A stretch of DNA of 64,000 bases from Nocardia cyriacigeorgica (GCF_005863245.1 NZ_VBUT01000008.1:124001-188000); one strand, 5' to 3'; positions 1 to 8,630 are shown, counted from the first letter of the stretch. The notes: a model not told the origin generated them from the sequence alone. Numbers and translations are program-made.

Positions 1-434
<434 letters not shown>

Positions 435-562
435 CGAGGTACCTCCGTTGGTGCCGACGCGCGAACGGAGACGCAACCCCTCTGTAGCGCCCCGCTGGCG
501 TTCAGACTAACCAACCGCGCCGCGATGTCGAGTCCCGCGTCACATCCGGGGCCCGCGCTGGC

Positions 563-1366
563 TCAGACGGTGCCGTCGGCGGCCTCAGGGGTGTCCACCG
601 GCTTGGGCAGCACATGCGGCATGGCGTTGAACTTGGTACGCGAGCCGCCCGCGCGTGCCATGCCTTCGATGGCGCTCCAGGCCATCATCGACAGGTAATC
701 GATGACTTCCTCACGCGACATCGTCTTGTCGGTGGTCCACCAGTGGGTGGCCAGCTGAATGCCGCCGACCAGCACATACGACCACAGCAGCGCGCCTTCG
801 GTCTCGATCCCGAGATCGTCGGCCCTGCTGATGATGGCGGCGGCGACCACCTCGGCGAACAGCTTCTCGAACTCGGCCAGCGAGGACTGGTCGGCCGAGC
901 CGTTGCCCATGATGAACCGATAGACCTCGGGGTCCTCGTCGACCGCGCCGACGTACTCACCGAGCGCGGTGCGGACCAGCTGGTATTCGTCGGCGTCCAG
1001 GCTGATCGCGCCGTAGACGCGCGGCATCAGCGTGATCTCGATGAACCGCTGCATGGTGGCGTGCACCAGATCGTTCTTGTCCGCGAAATAGCGGTAGAGC
1101 ACCGTCTTGGACACGCCGATCTCGGCGGCGATCTCGTCCATTCCGGCGCTGCTGCCACGGGCGCGCACGGCGGCCAGGGTGCCGTCGACCAGCTCTTCGC
1201 GACGGTCGATCTTGTGCTGTCGCCACCGGCGTTTGCGGCCATCGGTATTGCCGGTGCGCACCGCCGCCGGTCGGTCGGCGCGCTCACCGACGTCGACAAG
1301 GTCTTCGGTGGACAGGGTGGGCTCCCTCGTTCGAAACGGTTCCGTGTCACCCAGCTTAGGTCCCAT
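563..1366 (-). CDS. TetR-family transcriptional regulator
   Basis: A 267-residue protein with an N-terminal TetR DNA-binding domain. The helix-turn-helix lies around residues 76-95 (DEIAAEIGVSKTVLYRYF) and the following K-x-x-L helix is present. The C-terminal half is a ligand-binding helical domain with no recognisable ligand. It is divergent from the DUF445 gene at 1494, the same arrangement as Rv0472c/Rv0473 in M. tuberculosis, so it probably controls itself and that gene. The first ~35 residues are poorly structured. An alternative GTG at 1261 would give 232 residues, closer to the usual family length and to Rv0472c as I recall it. The stop and the domain are certain; the start is not. 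Confidence 0.88.
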   Translation of the reverse strand: MGPKLGDTEPFRTREPTLSTEDLVDVGERADRPAAVRTGNTDGRKRRWRQHKIDRREELVDGTLAAVRARGSSAGMDEIAAEIGVSKTVLYRYFADKNDLVHATMQRFIEITLMPRVYGAISLDADEYQLVRTALGEYVGAVDEDPEVYRFIMGNGSADQSSLAEFEKLFAEVVAAAIISRADDLGIETEGALLWSYVLVGGIQLATHWWTTDKTMSREEVIDYLSMMAWSAIEGMARAGGSRTKFNAMPHVLPKPVDTPEAADGTV

Positions 1367-1493
1367 TACTCCCCAGCAGGACCTTTTGGGGTGCCGATCA
1401 CCGCATTCGGGTAGTCGATGCGAGCGGAGTCACACCGTGCGGCGACCCTCCGGAAGCGCTCGGCGACGCTGCCGGAGCGCGAAGGCCAGCAGA

Positions 1494-2852
1494 ATGGAGG
1501 ACATGCAGAACGCTCCCGGCGATACCGCGGTCCTCGGCGACCGCAGCTCCGAGGCCGCCGGCACGCAGCCGGCGATGCCGAGCAGCTTCACCTCCTTCAC
1601 CGACGACGCGAGCAAACGGCGTGATCTGTGGAAGATGAAGTCGCTGGCCACCGGCCTGCTGGCGCTGGCGACCGCGATCTATCTCGGCTGCCGCTGGCTC
1701 GAGTCGCGCGGCGGCGGTGGCGACTGGGTCGGCTACGTGCGCGCCGCCTCCGAGGCGGGCATGGTCGGCGCACTGGCCGACTGGTTCGCGGTGACGGCGC
1801 TGTTCCGGCATCCGCTCGGCCTGCCCATTCCGCACACCGCGATCATCAAACGCAAAAAGGATCAGCTCGGCGCCAGCCTCGGCAGCTTCGTCGGCACGAA
1901 TTTCCTCTCGCCCGAGGTGGTGACCGCGAAGGTCAATTCGGCGCAGGTGTCCTGGCGGGTCGGGCGCTGGATGGCCGATCCGGCCAATGCCGCGCGGGTG
2001 GCGCAGGAGAGTTCGACCATTCTGCGTGCGGTGGTCGGGGTGCTGCGCGATGAGGACGTCGAGCAGGTCATCGACAACACCATCGTCAAGCGGATCGCCG
2101 AACCGCAGTGGGGTCCGCCGATCGGGCGGGTGCTGGCCGAGCTGCTCGCCGACAATCGTCAGCTGCCGCTGCTGGATCTGCTGGCCGAGCGCGCCCACCA
2201 GTGGGCGCTGGGCAGTCAGGAGACGATCGACCGGGTGGTGCTGCGCGACGCACCGCAGTGGGCGCCGAAGTTCGTCAACATCATGCTGTCGGAGAAGATC
2301 TACCGCGAGGTCGTCGAATTCACCTGGAAGGTGCGCTCCACCCCGGATCACGAGGTGCGACTGGCCGCCAACCGGTTCCTCGAGCAGTTCGCCGACGACC
2401 TCCAGCACGACGAGGCGATGATCGCCAAGGCCGAGCGGATCAAGTCCCAGATCATGGGCCGCGAGGAGATCACCGGCATGGCGGAGGCGACCTGGCGCGC
2501 GGCCAAACGGCTGATCCTGGAATCGGCCGACGACCCCAACAGCACGCTGCGTCGCAAGGTTGCCGAGAACGTGCAAGCGCTCGGCGAGCAACTGCGCGAT
2601 GATGAAACCACGCGCGCCAAAGTGGACGGCTGGATCGAGCGCGGCGCGCGGTATCTGGCGGCCAACTACGCCGACGAGATCGCCACCATCGTCAGCGATA
2701 CCGTTGCCAGGTGGGATGCGGAAGAAGCGAGTAAGAAGATCGAATTGCAGGTCGGGCGTGACCTGCAATTCATCCGGATCAACGGCACGGTGGTGGGTTC
2801 GCTTGCCGGACTTGCCATCTACACGGTGTCGCACCTGATGTTCGGCGGCTGA
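1494..2852 (+). CDS. DUF445 family membrane protein
   Basis: A 452-residue protein. There is one hydrophobic segment near the N-terminus (MKSLATGLLALATAIYLGC), then the DUF445 signature VGALADWFAVTALFRHPLGLPIPHT and a long, mostly helical and charged middle. A second hydrophobic segment closes the protein (GTVVGSLAGLAIYTVSHLMF). This two-anchor layout is typical of DUF445 proteins, whose function is unknown. The ATG at 1494 has a GAAGG seven bases upstream. A second ATG at 1503 has GGAGG only two bases away and is less likely. It is divergent from the TetR gene and followed by the XRE regulator, as Rv0473-Rv0474 are. Confidence 0.88.
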   Translation: MEDMQNAPGDTAVLGDRSSEAAGTQPAMPSSFTSFTDDASKRRDLWKMKSLATGLLALATAIYLGCRWLESRGGGGDWVGYVRAASEAGMVGALADWFAVTALFRHPLGLPIPHTAIIKRKKDQLGASLGSFVGTNFLSPEVVTAKVNSAQVSWRVGRWMADPANAARVAQESSTILRAVVGVLRDEDVEQVIDNTIVKRIAEPQWGPPIGRVLAELLADNRQLPLLDLLAERAHQWALGSQETIDRVVLRDAPQWAPKFVNIMLSEKIYREVVEFTWKVRSTPDHEVRLAANRFLEQFADDLQHDEAMIAKAERIKSQIMGREEITGMAEATWRAAKRLILESADDPNSTLRRKVAENVQALGEQLRDDETTRAKVDGWIERGARYLAANYADEIATIVSDTVARWDAEEASKKIELQVGRDLQFIRINGTVVGSLAGLAIYTVSHLMFGG

Positions 2853-2893
2853 GACAGCGCAGCCGGATATTTGCCCGAAGGGTGCTAACACAA

Positions 2894-2926
2894 GTGCTTG
2901 CAATAGCAAGCACCCTGCCCTAGCAT
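2894..2926 (+). promoter_or_regulatory. Promoter overlapped by a perfect inverted repeat
   Basis: GTGCTTGC-aata-GCAAGCAC is a perfect 8+8 inverted repeat at 2894-2913. A TTGCAA hexamer (2898-2903) sits inside it. A TAGCAT hexamer (2921-2926) follows after exactly 17 bases, which fits a sigma-70 type -35/-10 pair. The start codon of the XRE gene is 30 bp further on. An operator placed on the -35 box is the layout expected for autorepression by the adjacent regulator. The promoter hexamers and the palindrome are read directly; the identity of the binding protein is inferred. Confidence 0.6.
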
Positions 2927-2956
2927 TGGTTACGTACTACCGCCAGAAGGTGAGTG

Positions 2957-3457
2957 ATGGCAGACCAGCCCGAGGTTTCCGCCCAGCACACCGAGGAGCC
3001 GGACGATGGTTCGGGTCTCGGGGAACGGGGGGGTCGCGTCTCCAACGCGGCGCACGACATCGGAGGTTTCATCAGGGCGCAACGTGAGGCCGCCCAGGTC
3101 TCGCTGCGTCAGCTCGCACAGCTGGCGGGGGTGAGCAACCCGTATCTCAGTCAGATCGAGCGCGGATTGCGCAACCCCTCCGCCGAGGTGCTCACGCAGA
3201 TCGCGAAGGCACTGCGAGTGTCCTCGGAGGTGCTGTACGTACGGGCCGGCTATCTCGAACAACGGCCGCACAGCCCGGTCCGGGACGCCCTGCTCGCCGA
3301 CACGACGATCAGTGAACGGCAAAAGCAGGTCTTGCTGGATATTTACGAATCGTTTCGCCGGGAAAACGGAGGGAACGAATCAGGGGGGGATGACTGGGAC
3401 AGTGCCGTTCCGCATATTACGACCGACACTCCGCCACGCCAGGAGAACGAAACATGA
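2957..3457 (+). CDS. XRE-family transcriptional regulator (Rv0474-like)
   Basis: A 166-residue protein. The Cro/CI-type helix-turn-helix occupies roughly residues 35-90 (GGFIRAQREAAQVSLRQLAQ, then LAGVSNPYLSQIERGLRNPS). A hydrophilic C-terminal tail follows. It lies directly in front of hbhA, with the stop at 3457 overlapping the hbhA ATG at 3454 by 4 bp, so the two are translationally coupled. The ATG at 2957 has AGAAGG six bases upstream and is preferred over the GTG three bases before it. The palindrome on its own promoter suggests autoregulation. The M. tuberculosis homologue has been described as a metal-responsive regulator; I recall this but cannot check it. Confidence 0.9.
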   Translation: MADQPEVSAQHTEEPDDGSGLGERGGRVSNAAHDIGGFIRAQREAAQVSLRQLAQLAGVSNPYLSQIERGLRNPSAEVLTQIAKALRVSSEVLYVRAGYLEQRPHSPVRDALLADTTISERQKQVLLDIYESFRRENGGNESGGDDWDSAVPHITTDTPPRQENET

Positions 3458-4188
3458 CCGACAACGCCACCACCAAGCCGCTCTACGCGACCGTAGGCGC
3501 GGGTGACGCCGTCTACACCGCCGTCCTCGACGCCGTGACCCAGGTGCGCGAGCGCGCCCAGTCCGCCGATGTCACCGGCCGCGTCGACGAGGCCCGCGAA
3601 CGCATCGCCAACCTCCCCGCCGATGTCACCGGCCGCGTCGACGAGGCCCGCGAACGCATCGCCAACCTCCCCGCCGACGTCCAGGGCCAGTTCGACTCGC
3701 TGCGCGAGCGGCTCTCCGGCCTGCCCTCGGAACTCCCGGAGGACCTCGCCGAGCTGCGCGAGAAGTTCACCCCCGAGGAGCTGCGCAAGCTGGCCGAGCA
3801 GTACTACCGCCAGGTCCTCGACATCTACTCCGACCTCGCCGTGCGCGGTGAGGAGACCGTGGAGCGGCTGCGCGCCAACCACCTGGTCGAGGAGCAGGTC
3901 GGCCGCGTCGAGTCGCTGTACAAGGACGCCGCCGAGCGGGCCGAGGACGTGCTCGGCCGGGTCAACGAGCTGATCGGCCGTTCCGCCAAGGCCGCCGAGG
4001 ACGAGGCCGAGGCTGCTGCCGACGCCGTCGTCGACGCCGAGGTCGTCGAGGTCACCACCGAGACCGCGCCCGCCCCCGCCAAGAAGGCGCCCGCCGCCAA
4101 GAAGGCTCCGGCCAAGGCTCCCGCCGCCAAGGCCGAGGCTCCCGCGAAGAAGGCTCCGGCGCGCAAGACCGCCGCGAAGAAGGCTTGA
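3454..4188 (+). CDS. hbhA: Heparin-binding hemagglutinin-like surface adhesin
   Basis: A 244-residue protein, longer than the ~199 residues of M. tuberculosis HbhA. Its parts are an N-terminal helical segment, a long charged coiled-coil region, and a Lys/Ala/Pro-rich tail (about residues 205-244) with repeated KKAPA and AAKKA motifs. In HbhA this tail binds heparan sulfate and is methylated on lysine. Residues 39-74 are two identical 18-residue units starting DVTGRVDEARER. Residues 75-92 (DVQGQFDSLRERLSGLPS) are a diverged third unit. The DNA of the first two is an exact 54-bp duplication. The gene is coupled to the XRE regulator upstream and closed by a strong hairpin downstream. Confidence 0.9.
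   Translation: MTDNATTKPLYATVGAGDAVYTAVLDAVTQVRERAQSADVTGRVDEARERIANLPADVTGRVDEARERIANLPADVQGQFDSLRERLSGLPSELPEDLAELREKFTPEELRKLAEQYYRQVLDIYSDLAVRGEETVERLRANHLVEEQVGRVESLYKDAAERAEDVLGRVNELIGRSAKAAEDEAEAAADAVVDAEVVEVTTETAPAPAKKAPAAKKAPAKAPAAKAEAPAKKAPARKTAAKKA
3568..3675 (+). repeat. Two exact 54-bp tandem copies inside hbhA
   Basis: Copy 1 is 3568-3621 and copy 2 is 3622-3675; the copies are identical base for base. Each encodes 18 residues beginning DVTGRVDE and ending IANLPA. A third unit at 3676-3729 matches at the protein level only. Identity at synonymous sites indicates a recent slippage or recombination event. Confidence 0.95.
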
Positions 4189-4232
4189 TTCGCCTGCCGC
4201 ACGCCCGGTGACGGGCCTGCGGTCGCGCTACC

Positions 4233-4276
4233 CGACGACCCCGCGTACCGATTCGGTGCGCGGGGTCGTCGCTTTT
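4233..4276 (+). terminator. Rho-independent terminator after hbhA
   Basis: A 13-bp perfect stem (CGACGACCCCGCG with its complement) is extended inward by ACCG/CGGT around a short loop and followed by CTTTT. It sits 44 bp after the hbhA stop. Confidence 0.85.
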
Positions 4277-4331
4277 CGTTCCTCGCCGCTGGGAGCCGGT
4301 GGGCGGCGGCGCTTGCTCCTATCATGGTGGA

Positions 4332-4628
4332 GTGGAAATTGCGCAGGGTGTGACCGGCCTTATCGTGCTCGTGCTGTGGCTGCTGGCTTTCGGCGCGACG
4401 ATCTTCGCGCTGATCCACGCCCTACGTCAGCGCCCGGACGCGTTTACGGCGGTAGACAAGCTGACCAAGCCGATCTGGCTGGCGATCCTCGGTGTCGCGG
4501 TGCTGCTTCTGCTGCTGTCGTTCGCGGGGCTGGGGTTGTTCGCGTTCATCGCGATCATCGCGACCGGTATCTATCTGGCCGATGTGCGGCCGAAGGTGGA
4601 TGAGATTCAGCGGGGGCCTCGCTGGTAG
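4332..4628 (+). CDS. Small DUF2516-like membrane protein (Rv0476-like)
   Basis: A 98-residue protein with three hydrophobic segments: an N-terminal one (GVTGLIVLVLWLLAFGATIF), and a pair spanning IWLAILGVAVLLLLLSF and LGLFAFIAIIATGIYL. It ends in a short charged tail (DVRPKVDEIQRGPRW). Size, topology and position after hbhA match Rv0476, annotated there as a small membrane protein. Function is unknown. The GTG at 4332 is chosen because upstream codons are poor and a GGTGGA lies just before it, although the spacing is short. Confidence 0.75.
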   Translation: MEIAQGVTGLIVLVLWLLAFGATIFALIHALRQRPDAFTAVDKLTKPIWLAILGVAVLLLLLSFAGLGLFAFIAIIATGIYLADVRPKVDEIQRGPRW

Positions 4629-4914
4629 GTGTGACTCTGCTCTGGTCGCGAGCGGCGCTCGGGGCGGGTGGCGGTGGTGGTCACCAACCGGCCTGACGGG
4701 CCCTCATCAGGCGAATCTCGGCGGCGTCATTGGACGGCACGCGGTCGGCGATGAGCGCTGACCAGCCGATGAGCAGTCGTGGGGGCCATGCGGACGCCGG
4801 CGATTCTGGATCGGGTGGCAGGGAACGGTCGCGTTCCTCAGTGCGGCCGATCCGGAAAAAAAAATTTCGTTGCCGTCTGCGCTGGTGACGCGCGGTTCTC
4901 CGAAACTTTCTGAC

Positions 4915-4932
4915 TGCTAGCACTAGCTAGCA
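4915..4932 (+). promoter_or_regulatory. Inverted repeat TGCTAG-N6-CTAGCA
   Basis: Perfect 6+6 arms. The six-base spacer CACTAG also contains part of the arm motif, so CTAG occurs three times. It lies 49 bp upstream of the hydrolase ATG. A candidate protein-binding site; the regulator is unknown. Confidence 0.4.
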
Positions 4933-4944
4933 CGCGCTCCAATG

Positions 4945-4965
4945 GTTACTGTATCTGTCAGTAAC
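4945..4965 (+). promoter_or_regulatory. Perfect inverted repeat GTTACTG-N7-CAGTAAC
   Basis: Arms of 7 bp are separated by TATCTGT. The site ends six bases before the ribosome binding site of the hydrolase gene. TTACTG-type half-sites with this spacing resemble operators of TetR-family lipid-metabolism regulators. Position between promoter and start suggests repression. Confidence 0.6.
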
Positions 4966-4980
4966 ACAAAGGAGTGTCCG

Positions 4981-6021
4981 ATGCGTGCAATGTTGCCGAC
5001 GGCGTTGGCGAGCCTCCCGACCCAGCTTCGGGGAATGCTGGACGTGCACCGTGCGAACCTGCGGTCACGTACCTACCAGAACGCCGCGCTGAATCCGCCG
5101 ACCGTTCCGCACGACGTCATCCCGGTGACCACCCCCGACGGCGTCAAGCTGCGCGTGCACGCGTACGGACCCGCCGACGGCGACGTCATCGTGCTGGTGC
5201 ACGGCTGGACCTGTGCCATCGAATACTGGTACCCGCAGATCAACGCCTTCGCCGGCGAATACCGCGTCATCGCCTACGACCAGCGCGGCCACGGTGAAAG
5301 CGAACTCGGCTCCAGCCCCCTCGACTGCGACCTGCTCGCCGACGACCTCTGCGCGGTCCTCGACGCCGCCCTGCGTCCCGGCCAGCGCGCCGTCCTCGTC
5401 GGCCACAGCCTCGGCGGCATGACCCTGCAGGCCTGGGCAGGCAAACACCCCGACCGCGTCACCGCGCAAGCCGAAGCCGTGCTGCTCAGCAACACCGGCC
5501 CGCACTCCCTGGTCGCCGAAACCACCGTGGTGCCCCCGTTCAACAAGCCGCTGTCCTGGCTCGGCGGTCGCACCATCCCGCTGCCCTTCTGGTTCGGCCG
5601 CTTGGGCCTCGGCACCCCCATCGTCTTCCCGCCCATCGCCCCCGTCCGCTGGGTCTTCGCCCGCCAGATCATGACCCTGGACGCCCCGCGCGAACTGGTC
5701 GATTTCAGCATGGCCGTCGTCCGCTCCTGCCCGGCTTCGGTCCGCGCCAAGTTCGGCTTCCTGCTAGCCGACATGCACCTCGGCGACTCCGCCCGCAACC
5801 TCGTCGTCCCGACCACCCTGCTGGCCGGCGAATTCGACGACATGACCCCGCCGGTCCACTCCGAGCAGCTCGCCGAAATCCTCGCCGAGGTAGGCAGTCT
5901 GGTTCGCTACGAGGTGCTGCCGACCGGGCACCTCGGGAATGTCGAAGCCTACGAACGCTTCAACGAAGAGCTGGGGCGCGTACTCGATTCGGTGTACCAG
6001 CCGGTCGAAGCCGTGGGCTGA
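4981..6021 (+). CDS. Alpha/beta hydrolase
   Basis: A 346-residue hydrolase. The oxyanion motif is LVHGWTCAIEYW, the nucleophile elbow is GHSLGG with Ser143, and the acid is in GEFDDMTPP. The catalytic histidine is in LPTGHLGNVE, about residue 317. There is no convincing signal peptide. ATG 4981 has AAAGGAG six bases upstream. The ATG at 4942 falls upstream of the palindrome and lacks a ribosome binding site, so it is rejected. The nearby operator suggests a small inducible unit. The substrate cannot be told from sequence; esterases, lipases and haloalkane-type enzymes share the fold. Confidence 0.88.
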   Translation: MRAMLPTALASLPTQLRGMLDVHRANLRSRTYQNAALNPPTVPHDVIPVTTPDGVKLRVHAYGPADGDVIVLVHGWTCAIEYWYPQINAFAGEYRVIAYDQRGHGESELGSSPLDCDLLADDLCAVLDAALRPGQRAVLVGHSLGGMTLQAWAGKHPDRVTAQAEAVLLSNTGPHSLVAETTVVPPFNKPLSWLGGRTIPLPFWFGRLGLGTPIVFPPIAPVRWVFARQIMTLDAPRELVDFSMAVVRSCPASVRAKFGFLLADMHLGDSARNLVVPTTLLAGEFDDMTPPVHSEQLAEILAEVGSLVRYEVLPTGHLGNVEAYERFNEELGRVLDSVYQPVEAVG

Positions 6022-6094
6022 GCGCCGAAAACCCTGCACTCCCACTGCCGTTCGACGTGCAGTGACCGAGCCCTGCCGCCTCGAGGTGAGTTCC

Positions 6095-6158
6095 TCGCAC
6101 AGGTTGTGGACCTTTAAGCGCGCCGAAACCTGTGCGACGTCACCGGAACTTGTGCGAG
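6095..6158. repeat. Dispersed repeat, copy A (TCGCACAGGTT family)
   Basis: TCGCACAGGTT (6095-6105) and AACCTGTGCGA (6127-6137) are perfect 11-bp inverted arms. They are followed by a third, partial arm, CTTGTGCGAG (6149-6158). It lies between two convergent genes and closely resembles copy B at 10138-10202. It may act as a bidirectional terminator, but there is no T-tract. Confidence 0.7.
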
Positions 6159-6165
6159 GCCGCTC

Positions 6166-7056
6166 TCAGGAGAAGACGACGGTGCGGCGGCCGTGGACCA
6201 GGACTCGGCCTTCCAGGTGCCAGCGCAGACCGCGGGCCAGGACCACCCGTTCGATGTCGCGGCCCTGGCGCACCATGTCGCGGACTTCGTCGGCGTGGTC
6301 GATGCGGATGACGTCCTGTTCGATGATCGGGCCGGCGTCCAGTTCGGGCGTCACGTAGTGGCAGGTCGCGCCGATGAGTTTGACGCCGCGGGCGAAGGCC
6401 TGGTGGTAGGGACGGGCGCCGACGAACGAGGGCAGGAAGCTGTGGTGGATGTTGATCGCTTTGCCCGCCCAGTGCTCGCAGAGGTCCGCGGGTAGCACCT
6501 GCATGAAGCGGGCCAGGACGACCGCGTGCGGGTCGTGCTGGTCGACCAGGGCGCGGACCTGTTCGAAGGCGGGGCCGCGTTCGGCCGCGTCCTTCGGGAA
6601 CGGGACGTGATGAAACTTCACGCCGTGCGCTTCGGTGATCTCGGCCAGATCGAGATGGTTGCCGATCACCGCCTCGATGGTGGCGGGTAGCTCGCCGGAG
6701 GCGGCCCGGCCGAGCAGGTCGTGCAGGCAGTGACCGTCCTTGCTGACCAGCAGCACCGCGCGGCGCCGCGCACCGGAATCGAGCAGTTGCCAGTCGGTTT
6801 CGGAGCCGAGGCTCGCCGCGACGTCGGCGAAGCGGGTGCGCAGCTCACCGAGATCGAACGGCACCGTGGAGGCCTTGATGGCCTGCCGGGTGAAGAACCA
6901 GCCGGTCTCCGGGTCGGAATGATAGCCGGCCTCCACGATCGATCCACCGAAGCCCGCGATGAACGAGGTGATCTCGGCGATGATGCCCGGACGGTCCGGG
7001 CAGCCGAGGGTCAGCACGTAACGACGATCGTCGGTGACGGAGGGAGCAGCACTCAT
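6166..7056 (-). CDS. purU: Formyltetrahydrofolate deformylase
   Basis: A 296-residue protein of normal PurU length. It has an N-terminal ACT regulatory domain (LTLGCPDRPGIIAEITSFIA, residues about 10-90), then a formyl-transferase fold. The active-site Asn-x-His motif is in INIHHSFLPSF and the active-site Asp in PELDAGPIIEQD. It hydrolyses 10-formyl-THF to formate and THF, balancing one-carbon pools and supplying formate for purine synthesis. The ATG at 7056 has GAGG about eight bases upstream; the longer reading frame to 7344 has non-protein-like composition. It stands alone, transcribed leftward, and ends against repeat copy A. Confidence 0.95.
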   Translation of the reverse strand: MSAAPSVTDDRRYVLTLGCPDRPGIIAEITSFIAGFGGSIVEAGYHSDPETGWFFTRQAIKASTVPFDLGELRTRFADVAASLGSETDWQLLDSGARRRAVLLVSKDGHCLHDLLGRAASGELPATIEAVIGNHLDLAEITEAHGVKFHHVPFPKDAAERGPAFEQVRALVDQHDPHAVVLARFMQVLPADLCEHWAGKAINIHHSFLPSFVGARPYHQAFARGVKLIGATCHYVTPELDAGPIIEQDVIRIDHADEVRDMVRQGRDIERVVLARGLRWHLEGRVLVHGRRTVVFS

Positions 7057-7120
7057 GAGCCCATCCTCGCAGGTGGGAAAGGCCCGCTCGCACCGAGTAC
7101 ACCAGACGGCGGGGGTGGGC

Positions 7121-7155
7121 CGGATGCGGCGACGCCTAGCAGCTCGCCGCATCCG
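7121..7155 (-). terminator. Hairpin terminator after the GNAT gene
   Basis: A perfect 12-bp stem, CGGATGCGGCGA (7121-7132) with its complement (7144-7155), and an 11-base loop. It lies between the leftward GNAT gene and the start of purU. No T-tract is present, as is common in actinobacteria. Confidence 0.6.
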
Positions 7156-7291
7156 TTGCATCGGTCGATGACGCCGCCGATCCGAAGCGATTCCGCGCTC
7201 CCTGAGTTCTCGACCCATCGTGCGTGTCCATCGGCGCCGACCAGCGGCAGCCGAGAGGCGAGACGTCGTCAGCGTCATTCCGCGAGCGAAA

Positions 7292-7813
7292 TCAGCTGTA
7301 GAACGGCTCCGCGTAATGGAATTCTCCGACGATCTGCGCGTCATAGGCGGTGAGCGCGCGGACCTGGAAGTGGCTCGCCCAGCTCGACTCGTCCGGCGCG
7401 ATGCCGAGGCGGGCGCCGGGCACGAAACCGAAGCGCGGGTAGTAGTCCAGGTGGCCGACCAGTCCGATCAGGGGTTCGTCGAGGGCGTCGGCGGCCCCGA
7501 TGACGGCGTGCATGAGCGCCGCGCCCACACCGTCGCCTTGATGGCCTGCCTGCACTCCGATCGGTCCGAGCGCGAGCACCGGGAACGGGCCGACGGCGGC
7601 GCGGGTGAGGCAGACGTGCCCGATGACGGCGTCGTGCTCCACCGCGACCATCGACAGCGTCGGGATCCAGCCGGGATCGCTGCGTAGGCGTTCGACCAGA
7701 TCGACTTCGGGGGGTTCGATGGCCTCCTGGCCGGTGTATTGCGGGCCGAAGGCGCTGCGGTGGACTGCGGCGATGGCGTCGGTGTCGCCGGCGCGTTCGC
7801 GTCGGATCAGCAC
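7292..7813 (-). CDS. GNAT-family N-acetyltransferase
   Basis: A 173-residue single-domain GNAT protein. Acetyl-CoA-binding motif A is visible as GIQAGHQGDGVGAALMHAV-like sequence (QGDGVG fits Q/R-x-x-G-x-G). The C-terminal GFVPGARLGIAP region resembles the YhbS subgroup of predicted N-acetyltransferases. The substrate is unknown. It begins at 7813, divergent from deoC, and is closed by the hairpin at 7121-7155. Confidence 0.9.
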   Translation of the reverse strand: MLIRRERAGDTDAIAAVHRSAFGPQYTGQEAIEPPEVDLVERLRSDPGWIPTLSMVAVEHDAVIGHVCLTRAAVGPFPVLALGPIGVQAGHQGDGVGAALMHAVIGAADALDEPLIGLVGHLDYYPRFGFVPGARLGIAPDESSWASHFQVRALTAYDAQIVGEFHYAEPFYS

Positions 7814-7923
7814 GGTTGTCCTCTCTTCCCGACCAACAGAAGTGTGCGTGAAGCGCCTGCGTCGCGCAATCGGGATTCCGCCGGGCCGAACGGTGTGCCG
7901 GCGATATGCCAGACTTTGTCCCC

Positions 7924-8592
7924 ATGGCAGATTCCGCGTCGCTGACCCGGGCCGAAGTGGCCGACATGATCGACCACACCCTGCTGGCGCCGGAGGCGAC
8001 CGCCGACCAGGTGGCCGAACTGGTGCGCGAGGCCCGCGAACTCGGTGTGTACGCGATCTGTGTGTCGCCGTCGATGCTGCCGGTGCGCGCGCCGGGGCTG
8101 GTGGTGGCGACGGTGGCCGGATTCCCGTCCGGCAAACATCATTCGCTGGTCAAGGGGGCGGAGGCGCGGCTGGCCGTCGATCAGGGCGCGGCCGAGGTGG
8201 ACATGGTCATCGACGTCGGCGCCGCCATCGCGGGCGATTACAGCGCGGTGCTCGCCGATATCGTCACCGTGCGGGAGGCGGTCGGGGACCGGGCGCTGCT
8301 CAAGGTGATCATCGAATCGGCCGCGCTGCCGGACGAGGCGATCGTGCAGGTCTGCCGGGTAGCCGAGCAGGCGGGCGCCGATTTCGTGAAGACCTCCACC
8401 GGATTTCATCCCGCCGGCGGCGCCGACGTCCATGCGGTCGAGCTGATGGCCGAGACCGTCGGCGGCAGGCTCGGTATCAAGGCCAGCGGTGGTATCCGCA
8501 CCGCAGAGGCGGCCGCCGCCCTCGTCGCGGCCGGCGCCACGCGGCTCGGATTGTCCAAATCCCGTGCGGTACTGGAGGGTTTCGCGGCTTGA
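7924..8592 (+). CDS. deoC: Deoxyribose-phosphate aldolase
   Basis: A 222-residue class I aldolase that splits 2-deoxyribose-5-phosphate into acetaldehyde and glyceraldehyde-3-phosphate in deoxynucleoside salvage. The Schiff-base lysine is Lys156 in FVKTSTGF. The upstream proton-relay lysine lies in ALLKVIIES, and the C-terminal GIKASGGIRT motif binds phosphate. Length and motifs match the family. ATG 7924 (MADSAS) is preferred; an ATG at 7906 adds six residues, and neither has a strong ribosome binding site. It corresponds to Rv0478. Confidence 0.95.
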   Translation: MADSASLTRAEVADMIDHTLLAPEATADQVAELVREARELGVYAICVSPSMLPVRAPGLVVATVAGFPSGKHHSLVKGAEARLAVDQGAAEVDMVIDVGAAIAGDYSAVLADIVTVREAVGDRALLKVIIESAALPDEAIVQVCRVAEQAGADFVKTSTGFHPAGGADVHAVELMAETVGGRLGIKASGGIRTAEAAAALVAAGATRLGLSKSRAVLEGFAA

Positions 8593-8630
8593 ACGCAGGC
8601 CGTGGTGGGTTCGTCGCCGACGCACGACGC

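Larger units (their letters stand above)
4629..4980. other. 352-bp intergenic region with two palindromes
   Basis: No convincing gene. The region holds an A9 run near 4857-4865, unusual in this GC-rich sequence, and two inverted repeats upstream of the hydrolase at 4981, listed separately. An Rv0477-like secreted protein gene, expected here from the M. tuberculosis order, is absent. Confidence 0.6.

Noticed and set aside
1398..2909. 503-codon antisense frame over the DUF445 gene
   Set aside because: The forward frame has membrane spans and the DUF445 signature; the antisense one is His/Gly/Arg-rich noise.
3568..3675. hbhA repeats as a CRISPR or insertion footprint
   Set aside because: The copies are directly adjacent without spacers, in frame, and continue a coiled-coil pattern.
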